5,969 bases of DNA from Lentisphaerota bacterium (GTDB lineage Bacteria > Verrucomicrobiota > Lentisphaeria > Oligosphaerales > Oligosphaeraceae): positions 1-5,969 of the forward strand of contig JAAZIZ010000409.1 in the NCBI GenBank assembly GCA_012800565.1. Direction: 5' to 3'. Under the pieces are notes generated by a model, which worked only from the letters and a program-made list of their open reading frames with translations, was not told the DNA's origin and did not search any database. Positions 1-5,969 of the stretch are shown here, in pieces (position 1 is the first letter of the stretch; each line of letters opens with the position of its first letter). The position numbers and the translations under genes are program-made.

Positions 1-1684
1 CCTCCTGTAGCAGCTTCATCACCATCGCTGCCGCCGGCCGGGGCTGGAAATCAGCCTCGTAAAAGCCCATCCGGGCATTGATCAAGGCCGGAGACCATAA
101 TTCCCCTAAAGACAGGCTGACCACTTCCGGGCGGGAAAAAAACAACAGCATATAATCACGGATCATATCCGCCTGCGCCTCAAGATTCTCACCGCTGACC
201 GCCAAATTGCGGATATGCAACGGCAAACCGACTTGACTGTGCAGGCGGTCCAGGCGCTTCTCCATTGATTGCGGGGCCACATCCAGGCGCTGCAGATTCA
301 TCCCCAGCACCAGCCCCTGCACGTTCACACCTTCGGTTTTCAGCCAGGTCAGCAGCTCAGCGAGATCATTCAGGGACACTTCCGAAATTTCGCCCAAGGC
401 ATTCAGGTCACTGACCAGCATAGTCATTCCTGGAGAAGCTTTCTCTGCCGTCTTGAAAACCTCGGCCAAGCTGTCGACGCCAATGAAGTTATACAGCTCA
501 TTATATTCAATGGCACCGTGCAGTACCTCCCAGGAATTGATCTTTCCGGCGTGGCGCTTGACCATCTGCTCGACTTGCTGCATCAAAGCTTCCCAGAGCT
601 GGTCGCGATTCTTGCTGCGGCAAGCCGTGGGAGCAAACATATACGCCGGGACAAACAATGCGTGTCCACGGATGGACTTTCCGGCCGCCAAGGTGTCTTG
701 CACCAGCTTCAGGTCTATCTTGTTGCCCCAGATGGCATGCTCACGCCAGGTAAAACCGTCATAGAAAGAGACAAACGAAAAGAGGGGATTCTCCAGAATC
801 AACTTCCGGTACTGCGGCCAGGCTTCCCGGTACGGCTCCACCCGCCGGCATAACGCATTTAGTTCCCGGCGGGAGAGAACCTCCGGCATCAGCAGAGCTG
901 CAGAAGCCTCAACCCCAAATGCCAGACTGGAACTCAGCTGACGGATGCTGACTTTCGCCGCCGGGACCGCCTGCTCCCCAGTCTTGACCTGCACTGTCAA
1001 TTGCCCGCGACGATTCTTATCAATCTTGCGCAGGACCATATCCCGCCAGTCGTTGTCATAAAAATCCCCCCCCAGGACAGGATTGACATTGCTGGGCAAA
1101 GTCTCGGGGTCAAAGCCTGGCGGGTAGAGCGTAGCACTGATGTTCCGCAGCTCCAGGGTACCGGTTTTCTCCGCCAAGTGGAAAGAGAAAGCAGTCTGGC
1201 CGGCATTATAAGCCTCATGGATAGGCACGGCCACCCGCAGACGGTGCCAGGTATCCACCGGTTCAGTGAGGCGCAAGGAGAGCAGTTTCGGCCAGGGCGA
1301 AGCTTCCACCTGCCAATAAAAATGGAAACAATACCCTTCGCTCATCTTATAGTCGAAACTGATGTGCAGAGTAGACCCGCGTTCGACTTCAGAATCAAGC
1401 ACCTGCAGCAGCTCTACCGACCAAGGTCGCGCTGAAGTCTGCTTGATGACCACAGTCATCACATTGGATTCTCCTTCCGTTTCCGCCGGCATCACCCGCA
1501 TGCTGCCCAACCCGCCGGAACAGCGGACCGACCAACTTTCCGTCGGCCCGGCAGGATCGGCAAAACGGCCATTCCTGATTACCGATTTGCTGCCCAAGGC
1601 AGTCTGTCCGGACAGCATTCCCCCGGACAGCAGCAGCCCAGCCCCAAGCAACAGCAACAGAGAATCAATGGCATGACTTCGCAT
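1..1684 (-). CDS. Exported GH10 (xylanase-fold) protein lacking both catalytic glutamates; 3' end outside window
   Basis: An uninterrupted minus-strand frame of 561 codons runs from ATG at 1684 off the left edge. An AAGGGG Shine-Dalgarno at 1698-1693, 8 nt upstream, supports this start. Residues 1-29 look like a signal peptide with a Leu-rich core, so the product is probably exported. Residues ~35-190 resemble the beta-sandwich carbohydrate-binding module often preceding GH10. Residues ~210-260 match the linker seen before GH10 barrels in Lentisphaerota and Planctomycetota (RKIDKNRRGQLTVQV, then SLAFGVEAS). Residues ~285-560 follow the GH10 barrel: FSFVSFYDGFTW (302-313), RGHAL (339-343), INSWEVLHGAIEYNELY (382-398), LPLHIRNLAVSG (487-498), FFSRPEV (515-521). 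Active GH10 enzymes have WDVVNE and TE(L/F)D at the last two catalytic sites; here the aligned residues are Gly390 and Asn493. Fold assignment is fairly sure. Loss of xylanase activity is inferred, and the ligand is unknown. It follows the oxidoreductase gene by 49 bp, probably on the same transcript. Confidence 0.85.
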   Translation of the reverse strand, partial: MRSHAIDSLLLLLGAGLLLSGGMLSGQTALGSKSVIRNGRFADPAGPTESWSVRCSGGLGSMRVMPAETEGESNVMTVVIKQTSARPWSVELLQVLDSEVERGSTLHISFDYKMSEGYCFHFYWQVEASPWPKLLSLRLTEPVDTWHRLRVAVPIHEAYNAGQTAFSFHLAEKTGTLELRNISATLYPPGFDPETLPSNVNPVLGGDFYDNDWRDMVLRKIDKNRRGQLTVQVKTGEQAVPAAKVSIRQLSSSLAFGVEASAALLMPEVLSRRELNALCRRVEPYREAWPQYRKLILENPLFSFVSFYDGFTWREHAIWGNKIDLKLVQDTLAAGKSIRGHALFVPAYMFAPTACRSKNRDQLWEALMQQVEQMVKRHAGKINSWEVLHGAIEYNELYNFIGVDSLAEVFKTAEKASPGMTMLVSDLNALGEISEVSLNDLAELLTWLKTEGVNVQGLVLGMNLQRLDVAPQSMEKRLDRLHSQVGLPLHIRNLAVSGENLEAQADMIRDYMLLFFSRPEVVSLSLGELWSPALINARMGFYEADFQPRPAAAMVMKLLQE

Positions 1685-1692
1685 GGCTTCAT

Positions 1693-1698
1693 CCCCTT
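1693..1698 (-). promoter_or_regulatory. Shine-Dalgarno sequence of the GH10-like gene
   Basis: AAGGGG on the minus strand, 8 nt before the ATG at 1684. It decides the start of a gene whose other end is outside the window. The nearby ATG at 1693-1691 leads to a stop after about 37 codons in another frame, so it is not the start. The same hexamer precedes the oxidoreductase gene. Confidence 0.65.
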
Positions 1699-1733
1699 GT
1701 CAAAAAGCGGAAAACACCTCATCAAGCAAGCGC

Positions 1734-2798
1734 TCAGTCGCCGTACTTGACGCTTACATCCCGGCCTGTCCGCGCAGATTCATAAATCGCCAGGATTAAA
1801 TCCACCGCTTTACGGGCACTGCGCCCGACAATGTACGGATCACGGTCTTCCTTGATGGCCTGAACCAGGTCGTTGACCAGAAATGCGTGACTGGTGAGCT
1901 CCAGTTTGGTAGGATCATTCACGGCCGTAAGAGAAGTAGCCGCCGGAGCGGAAATTTCCTGGTCCTTAGCCAAACCATCGGGCTCTGAAGTCAGGGCCCA
2001 ACGCGAGATATTGCTCTCGGTAATGCAGATTGTGCCGAGGTCTCCGTGCAGCTCAATGCGCCGTTTTTCACCGGGATTGCAAGAGGTGGTGCCCACTAGT
2101 GCGCCCAAGGCACCGTTCTTGAACTGCAGGCTGGCCACACAAGTATCCTCAACCTCAATATCGCGCACCAGGTGGTCCATCCGGGCAAACACTCGTTCGA
2201 CATCAGAATTCATGGTCCACATCAGCAAATCAATGCCATGCACGCCCTGATTCATCAGCGCACCGCCGCCATCCAGAGCCCAAGTGCCGCGCCAGCCGGC
2301 ACTGGCATAATAAGCTCTGGAGCGGTAGTATTTCATCAGCCCGTCACCGAGAGTCATCCGACCCAGAATTCCGGCCTTGATCGCCTCCCGTACCTTGATG
2401 GTGTCTGCGTAGGTGCGGCCTTGGAAAACGCATCCCATCTTGACCTTGGCTTTGTCCACAGCCTCAATCATCCGGCACATTCGCTCATAGCTGATATCCA
2501 AGGGCTTCTCACATAATATATGCTTGCCGGCTTTGGCTGCGGCAATCACGCCTTCGGCGTGCATTCCGGACGGTGTGCAGATGCAGACCACATCCACTGC
2601 CGGGTCTTTGACTATCTCCTGACAGTCACGATAAAAGCGCACCTGGCCATTTTCGGCCGCGCATTTCTGACCTTTGGCTTCATCTGTATCGCAGACTGCC
2701 ACCAACTCGGCTTCGGCGCAAGCCTGGATGGCTTTCAAATGGCTCCCTGAAATCGTACCGCAACCGATGACCCCAAAACCAAATTTTCCGTTCTTCAT
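1734..2798 (-). CDS. Gfo/Idh/MocA family NAD(P)-dependent oxidoreductase
   Basis: A 354-residue cytoplasmic dehydrogenase, the usual length for this family, which oxidises or reduces hydroxyl or keto groups on sugars, inositols and related compounds with NAD(P)(H). The N-terminal Rossmann fold starts with VIGCGTISGSH (10-20), a GxGxxxxxH dinucleotide-binding loop. CICTPSGMH (72-80) and the family signature CEKP (96-99, Lys98 expected to be catalytic) follow. The C-terminal alpha/beta domain carries YYASAGWRGTWALDGGGA (163-180) and NQGVHGID (183-190), with His187 and Asp190 in the expected active-site positions. There is no signal peptide, unlike many Gfo/Idh proteins of PVC bacteria. ATG at 2798 overlaps the preceding stop as ATGA, and an AAGGGG Shine-Dalgarno lies 6 nt upstream (2810-2805). 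The substrate cannot be named from sequence. Lying between two exported-protein genes, it may act on a sugar taken up or modified by the cell, but that is inference. Confidence 0.93.
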   Translation of the reverse strand: MKNGKFGFGVIGCGTISGSHLKAIQACAEAELVAVCDTDEAKGQKCAAENGQVRFYRDCQEIVKDPAVDVVCICTPSGMHAEGVIAAAKAGKHILCEKPLDISYERMCRMIEAVDKAKVKMGCVFQGRTYADTIKVREAIKAGILGRMTLGDGLMKYYRSRAYYASAGWRGTWALDGGGALMNQGVHGIDLLMWTMNSDVERVFARMDHLVRDIEVEDTCVASLQFKNGALGALVGTTSCNPGEKRRIELHGDLGTICITESNISRWALTSEPDGLAKDQEISAPAATSLTAVNDPTKLELTSHAFLVNDLVQAIKEDRDPYIVGRSARKAVDLILAIYESARTGRDVSVKYGD

Positions 2799-3520
2799 GG
2801 TGTGCCCCTTTCCTTATCTGGGTTTGCTCTTCCGTTGCCTGGGGAGGGCGTTGCTGCCCCCGCGGGATTATTTTTGCGCGGCTTGATCACCAGGGTTACT
2901 GCTGCACCCTCAGGTGGCCGGCTTTTTTCTGCATCCACGATATGGATAGTATCATCCACGCTGCCAGGATCAGGGGAATCCAGCACTGTTGCGCCGACTG
3001 AATAATTGATCACGATATTGCCCTCGGCATCCGCCGTAAACACCCCGTCTTTCACAGTTGAGCCCACAAAGACCCAGCCCGCAGGACGCAGATTCTGCCC
3101 GGTTCTGGTATCAATGATCCATTCTTCTACTGGCTCACGCAATTGCTTGCCCTGGGCATCCTGCCATTCGAGCCACAAGTCGCAGAGATCACCCTGCCGG
3201 ATACCCTCACCCGGCAGGCGGGAACCATTATTAGCCCCCAGCAGATAGAGCAGCGCCTGCACATGCACCGCGCGGACCTCACTGCAGAGCAGGGTCTCGT
3301 GCATCCGTCCATCCGGTCGGCAGACGATAACCTCCAAGGCTCCTTCGGTCAGCACGAAGCGGCAGGGCACAGCCAGTTCGCCGGCAGTTGTCCGCACCAC
3401 CATGCCGGCAAACGAGATATCGCCATTCTCCAGGCGCGCTGCGCCGAATGGCAGAGCTGTCTCTGCGGCAGCCAGGCCCAAATAACTGCAAAGCAGCAAT
3501 ATCCCAAGAATTCTTTTCAT
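2795..3520 (-). CDS. Secreted YdjY-domain protein of unknown function
   Basis: A 241-residue protein with a clear signal peptide: MKR, a hydrophobic core (ILGILLLCSYLGLAAA) and a likely signal peptidase I site after the alanines near residue 19. Cys11 sits inside the core, too early for a normal lipobox. The mature part resembles the YdjY domain common in exported proteins of Planctomycetota, Verrucomicrobiota and Lentisphaerota. Landmarks are HETLL (74-78), VHVQALLYLLG (85-95), GWVFVGS (148-154), ADAEGNIVINYS (163-174) and a following ATVLDSPDP (177-185). The role of the domain is not established. The last ~35 residues are a polar Pro/Asn/Gly-rich tail, probably disordered. The start overlaps the plsY stop (ATGA, 3520-3517), and AGGGA lies 10 nt upstream, so it is probably translationally coupled to plsY. 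Its own stop overlaps the next start in the same way. Family assignment rests on remembered motif patterns, so it is less certain than for the enzymes. Confidence 0.82.
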   Translation of the reverse strand: MKRILGILLLCSYLGLAAAETALPFGAARLENGDISFAGMVVRTTAGELAVPCRFVLTEGALEVIVCRPDGRMHETLLCSEVRAVHVQALLYLLGANNGSRLPGEGIRQGDLCDLWLEWQDAQGKQLREPVEEWIIDTRTGQNLRPAGWVFVGSTVKDGVFTADAEGNIVINYSVGATVLDSPDPGSVDDTIHIVDAEKSRPPEGAAVTLVIKPRKNNPAGAATPSPGNGRANPDKERGTP

Positions 3521-4188
3521 CTTGCCGGAGTCCCTCTGCTGACGCGATGCTGCTTATGGAAAGTATTCTCTCGCCCTTCCCGCATGCGCAGGATATTATC
3601 CTTATGACGATAAATGATCAGACCGCTCAAGATCAGCATCAGAATCACCGCCGGGCCATGAATCCGCCCTAAACGGAAAAAATACATCACCAGCCCGACC
3701 AAGGGCATGGTCACCGCCGCCGCAATACTGGCCATGGCCACAATGCGGGTTTTCAGGAAAGTCAGGTACCATACCACTGCGCACCACAGCACCGGCCAGA
3801 AAGCCACCCCCAGCACTGCTCCCAGGCTGGTCGCGACTCCTTTACCACCCCTGAATTTCAAGGTCCACGGAAAAATGTGCCCCAGCACTGTACCCACTAC
3901 AGCAAAAATCTCCCCCCATTCAAAGCCGACGTACCATTCCGCCCCCAGCGCTGCCCCGATATACACCACCGGTATGAGCCCTTTCAGAAAATCCAAAGCG
4001 AAGCAGATTGTCCCCCAGTCACCTCCCAGCACCCGGCGGACATTGGTTGCACCGATATTATGGCTGCCATGACGCCTGATATCCAAGCCGTTGAACTTGC
4101 CGATCAGGTATCCAAAAGGGATGCCGCCAATCAGATAGCACATCAAAAAAATGCAAAAGCCACTGCTCCAGAATTTGTAAGGCTCCAT
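3517..4188 (-). CDS. plsY: Acyl-phosphate:glycerol-3-phosphate acyltransferase PlsY
   Basis: PlsY transfers an acyl group from acyl-phosphate to the sn-1 position of glycerol 3-phosphate, giving lysophosphatidic acid at the inner membrane, the first committed step of bacterial phospholipid synthesis. The protein has 223 residues, slightly longer than most (~195-215). It is very hydrophobic, with about five predicted membrane segments (roughly 10-30, 60-80, 92-110, 120-145, 150-192). All three family motifs are present: GSHNIGATN (41-49; the usual Gly after Ser is His43), GHIFPWTLKFRGGKGVATSLG split over 103-123, and YRHKDNILRMREGRENTF (193-210). The basic tail after 211 is short and not conserved in the family. 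AAGGA at 4203-4199, 10 nt before ATG 4188, supports the start. The stop overlaps the next start by 4 bp. The partner enzyme PlsX is not in the window. Confidence 0.97.
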   Translation of the reverse strand: MEPYKFWSSGFCIFLMCYLIGGIPFGYLIGKFNGLDIRRHGSHNIGATNVRRVLGGDWGTICFALDFLKGLIPVVYIGAALGAEWYVGFEWGEIFAVVGTVLGHIFPWTLKFRGGKGVATSLGAVLGVAFWPVLWCAVVWYLTFLKTRIVAMASIAAAVTMPLVGLVMYFFRLGRIHGPAVILMLILSGLIIYRHKDNILRMREGRENTFHKQHRVSRGTPAR

Positions 4189-4198
4189 TTATTTATTA

Positions 4199-4203
4199 TC
4201 CTT
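4199..4203 (-). promoter_or_regulatory. Shine-Dalgarno sequence of plsY
   Basis: AAGGA on the minus strand, 10 nt from the plsY ATG and separated from it by an AT-only spacer. Its clarity contrasts with nadK, which has no recognisable Shine-Dalgarno. Confidence 0.5.
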
Positions 4204-4275
4204 CTTTATTCCACAAAATCAGTGTCCGGCAGGGCTTGACATTGCTGACCCAGTCCGCAGTCCTGGCCGCGCATT

Positions 4276-5031
4276 TCAAATTCCGTTCCGTCGCAATTGG
4301 TAACAGTCCAGACAACGGAACACGTCCAATCCGTAAACTGCAGTTTTGCGGTCCGCCAGGCGCACCAGCAGGGTTTCGCCATCTTGCAACCGCAGTATCT
4401 TCGGATCGTTGTCAGCCACCAGCACCGCCGGGCCGCGCAGTACCTGCACTTCCAGGCGAACAAAGCTGGACAGGACAGAAAAACCACTGCCGTCCATAGC
4501 ATTATTGAAAGCCAAGCCGATGCCGGTGCGGAAATTCCCCCGGGTGATGCTCTGGAAATAGCCGGTGCTGCCGAAAGGCGTGGCTATCACCAGGCTGTCT
4601 GAGACCACTTGCGGGCGAAACAGCTCGCCATCCACAATGATGCGATAGCGGATAGCGCTGGACAGCAGTTCCCGGCCCAACACCAGGTCGTTAATGCCAC
4701 ATAATTCCTCGCCGCAGGCAGTCACGGCTACCAACTTCTCCAGATTCGAACGCTGCAGCTGACCGGCAAACAGTTTCTCCAAGGTCGAAAGCTCTGAATG
4801 CTGCGAACATTTCGGATTCTGCCGGCGGTCCCGGAGCGGACACTTGGGCACGCCGGGATAATCTCGCTCGGCCCCCAGCAATGAACCGTCGCCGCCATGC
4901 GTGATCACCAAATCAGGGTTGTCGTCCACCAATTCCACCGCAAAGCGGCGCAACAGCGGCAGGAGGTCCTCCAGATTGCGTCCCCGAACCAGCACCCGCA
5001 AGGGTTGCTTGCTAAAAAATTCTCTGTCCAT
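4276..5031 (-). CDS. nadK: NAD kinase (short, divergent form)
   Basis: NAD kinase phosphorylates the 2'-hydroxyl of the NAD+ adenosine ribose to make NADP+, the only de novo route to NADP+. The 251-residue cytoplasmic protein is shorter than typical enzymes (~270-300). Family landmarks are THGGDGSLLGAER (44-56, the GGDG motif with presumed catalytic Asp48; usual Thr is Ser50), GINDLVLGR (112-120, the NE/D motif as Asn114-Asp115), and DSLVIATPFGSTGYF (145-159; usual TGSTAY is FGSTGY). A late DGETLLVRL segment matches the C-terminal beta-strand region. The start at 5031 is the only ATG after the in-frame upstream stop. It has no good Shine-Dalgarno, which is not rare in PVC bacteria. Co-transcription with plsY, 87 bp downstream, is possible but unproven. 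NAD kinase and diacylglycerol kinase share a fold, but the motifs here fit NAD kinase best. Confidence 0.9.
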   Translation of the reverse strand: MDREFFSKQPLRVLVRGRNLEDLLPLLRRFAVELVDDNPDLVITHGGDGSLLGAERDYPGVPKCPLRDRRQNPKCSQHSELSTLEKLFAGQLQRSNLEKLVAVTACGEELCGINDLVLGRELLSSAIRYRIIVDGELFRPQVVSDSLVIATPFGSTGYFQSITRGNFRTGIGLAFNNAMDGSGFSVLSSFVRLEVQVLRGPAVLVADNDPKILRLQDGETLLVRLADRKTAVYGLDVFRCLDCYQLRRNGI

Positions 5032-5457
5032 ACGAGTTAATTTATTCGTTTTAACGCTCCCTGCAACCCGGCGGGGTTATTTTCCGTCTGGCGCAGTGCT
5101 CCAGCAACGCTGCATATCCCGGCGGTTTTACCCCCACCCGGACCATGCAGCGCCCTACCGGATGCTCACTGAGCAGATAAATAGGCTAATATAATTCGCA
5201 GTGTGGAATTTACTCATCAAAGGCCGAATTTATTCGCCAGCCGCCCAAGACAGGTAATACGTTTGCTGGATAAATACCCCGTGCAGCCTCCAGATTCAGG
5301 TACTGCGATATACCTTGCGCTTTGACGGACCCCATATTATCGTCCCCAAAGTGCTTTATCCTGAATCAGAGACCGGACGGCTGCCCTTAACGATTGCCGG
5401 ACATGCAATCAAGCTGTGTCTGCCGACACAATAATGTCCAACCTGTCCGCCCGGCTG
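5032..5457. other. 426-bp intergenic gap without a convincing gene
   Basis: This gap lies between the HPr-like gene and nadK and probably holds the nadK promoter and leader. I found no tRNA, riboswitch or T-tailed terminator. Contents seen: a 6-bp perfect hairpin at 5415-5430 (TGTGTC, 4-nt loop, GACACA) just after the HPr stop, without a T-run; a 5-bp hairpin at 5065-5078 (AACCC/GGGTT) 34 nt before nadK; and a repeated AATTTATTCG at 5039-5048 and 5227-5236. Two tiny minus-strand frames exist: 5210-5335 (41 codons, ATG with GGGG 8 nt upstream) and 5051-5146 (31 codons). A plus-strand frame at ~5258-5432 is open without a start codon. None resembles a protein I know, and frames this short arise by chance. 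Confidence 0.5.
5227..5236. repeat. AATTTATTCG copy inside a small imperfect hairpin
   Basis: On the plus strand GGCCGAATTTATTCGCC (5221-5237) forms a short stem (CGAA/TTCG plus GGC/GCC with one bulged base). The 10-mer AATTTATTCG recurs at 5039-5048, just before nadK. It is similar in form to REP-like intergenic palindromes, but only two copies are visible and neither proves mobility. Confidence 0.3.
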
Positions 5458-5751
5458 TTATAGATCGCAGTCCTGGCTGGTGATAAACTCAACCAGGGAA
5501 TTGACTGCCTCGGATGCTTGTTGTCCTTCCCCGATCAGCACCAGCCGGCTGCCCTGAGTGGCGGCCAAAGTCAGCAAGGCCAAAGCACTCCTGGCATCAA
5601 CCGCATGCTCTCCGGAGACAAGCTTGACATCGGCATTGTAACGCATCGCAATCTTGGCAATCTCGCCGGCTAAGCGCAAATGCAAGCCACGCTTGTTCTT
5701 TAAATAAAATTCACGGATTATTCTGCCGCAACCGTCGCTACTGATTTTCAT
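5458..5751 (-). CDS. HPr-family phosphocarrier protein
   Basis: A 97-residue HPr-like protein, slightly longer than classic HPr (85-90) through a ~9-residue N-terminal extension. HPr carries a phosphoryl group from enzyme I to sugar-specific PTS components; in many bacteria it is also phosphorylated on a serine by HPr kinase as a metabolic signal. The active-site motif is GLHLRLA (22-28), with His24 and Arg26 kept, but Leu28-side changes from the usual GLHARPA replace Ala with Leu25 and Pro with Leu27. Ser55 in DARSALALL (52-60) lies 31 residues after His24, the same spacing as His15 to Ser46 in classic HPr. The start at ATG 5751 is preferred over an upstream in-frame ATG at 5853 because AGGA lies 6 nt before it and the extra residues look non-coding. 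No enzyme I or HPr kinase gene is in the window. A regulatory role, or use with an incomplete PTS, is possible. Confidence 0.9.
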   Translation of the reverse strand: MKISSDGCGRIIREFYLKNKRGLHLRLAGEIAKIAMRYNADVKLVSGEHAVDARSALALLTLAATQGSRLVLIGEGQQASEAVNSLVEFITSQDCDL

Positions 5752-5757
5752 GGCAAT

Positions 5758-5761
5758 TCCT
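5758..5761 (-). promoter_or_regulatory. Shine-Dalgarno sequence selecting the HPr start
   Basis: AGGA on the minus strand, 6 nt before the ATG at 5751. It favours the 97-residue product over a 131-residue reading from 5853, whose extra 34 residues are hydrophobic and unlike any HPr N-terminus. Confidence 0.5.
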
Positions 5762-5787
5762 GGAACCGTAAAACGGGAAAAGCCTTT

Positions 5788-5815
5788 ACTATAAACCAGT
5801 AAACGTATTCCGCAA
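5788..5815 (-). promoter_or_regulatory. Possible sigma-70-type promoter of the HPr gene
   Basis: On the minus strand TTGCGG (5815-5810) and TATAGT (5793-5788) are 16 bp apart, giving a leader of about 30 nt that contains the AGGA ribosome site. Both boxes match the consensus at four or more of six positions, but the region is AT-rich and such pairs occur by chance. Confidence 0.3.
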
Positions 5816-5887
5816 TCGACAAACCCGACAAAAACTGCAAAAAACAGTCCCAAAGAATCAGAAATTGATATTTTCTTTTTCTCGCCT

Positions 5888-5915
5888 GCCCGGTTTGCAA
5901 AAAAGTTTTCCGGGC
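5888..5915. repeat. 6-bp perfect inverted repeat upstream of the HPr gene
   Basis: GCCCGG at 5888-5893 and CCGGGC at 5910-5915 enclose a 16-nt AT-rich loop. No T-run follows on either strand, so it is not a standard intrinsic terminator. It lies about 70 bp upstream of the proposed promoter and could be an operator or a processing hairpin of an upstream transcript. Confidence 0.3.
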
Positions 5916-5969
5916 GTAAGGTATCGTGTCGCCTTGGAGAGGTTGCACTGTTAAGCTGCTAGGCTTGTA

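Larger units (their letters stand above)
5748..5969 (-). other. Open minus-strand frame entering from the right edge, ending ATGA at the HPr start; doubtful gene end
   Basis: This frame has no stop from the window edge (5969) to TGA at 5750-5748, about 73 codons, and its stop overlaps the HPr ATG by 4 bp, as seen twice elsewhere in the operon. That would fit the 3' end of an upstream co-transcribed gene. Against it, the stretch is more AT-rich than the other genes, a competing frame on the same strand is also open, and the peptide (ending FPVLRFQELP) matches no family I know. The alternative is a promoter region. Confidence 0.2.

Noticed and set aside
269..853. 194-codon plus-strand open frame
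   Set aside because: It is antisense to the GH10-like gene, whose frame carries recognisable domain motifs and a ribosome site; the plus-strand product has no recognisable motif.
1001..1435. 144-codon plus-strand open frame
   Set aside because: It is an antisense shadow of the GH10-like gene's N-terminal module; the peptide looks like no known family.
1362..1676. 104-codon plus-strand frame as a divergent gene
   Set aside because: It lies wholly inside the 5' part of the GH10-like gene on the other strand, has no ribosome site, and its product shows no domain pattern.
3143..3607. 154-codon plus-strand open frame
   Set aside because: It is antisense to the YdjY-domain gene and the end of plsY, both well supported by motifs and ATGA coupling.
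4206..4274. 22-codon ORF between nadK and plsY
   Set aside because: No Shine-Dalgarno and no recognisable peptide; too short to support.
4206..4502. 98-codon minus-strand frame as a separate gene
   Set aside because: Most of it overlaps nadK in another frame and is Cys/Trp-rich shadow sequence. Only its last part is outside nadK, and that is kept as a possible frameshift finding.
5415..5430. Hairpin after the HPr stop as an intrinsic terminator
   Set aside because: The stem is only 6 bp and no T-run follows on the minus strand.

Overview
The window is a bacterial chromosome segment in which every gene I can support lies on the minus strand, so transcription runs from right to left. The gene content suggests the PVC superphylum, most likely Lentisphaerota or a neighbouring lineage. 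The reasons are a secreted YdjY-domain protein, a GH10-type protein with the N-terminal architecture common in Lentisphaerota and Planctomycetota, a Gfo/Idh/MocA dehydrogenase, and a lone HPr with an intact regulatory serine. This is a judgement from family distributions, not from a marker gene.

Layout from right to left (5' to 3' on the minus strand): an AT-rich upstream region (about 5752-5969); an HPr-like phosphocarrier (5751-5458); a 426-bp gap with no convincing gene; a short NAD kinase (5031-4276); an 87-bp gap; then a tight run of plsY (4188-3517), a secreted YdjY-domain protein (3520-2795), a Gfo/Idh/MocA oxidoreductase (2798-1734) and a large exported GH10-like protein (1684 to beyond position 1). 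plsY/ydjY-like and ydjY-like/oxidoreductase each overlap by 4 bp as ATGA. The oxidoreductase and GH10-like genes are 49 bp apart, and each has an AAGGGG Shine-Dalgarno sequence. These four genes are very probably one transcript, possibly with nadK at its head.

The operon mixes housekeeping functions (NADP+ supply, first acylation step of phospholipid synthesis) with accessory ones (an exported protein of unknown role, a sugar-type dehydrogenase and an exported glycoside-hydrolase-fold protein). The most notable observation is that the GH10-like protein keeps the family framework, including the spacing between its landmarks, but has Gly and Asn where the acid/base and nucleophile glutamates belong. 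It therefore looks like an exported GH10 pseudoenzyme, perhaps a glycan-binding protein. No RNA genes, CRISPR arrays, insertion sequences or clear intrinsic terminators were found.
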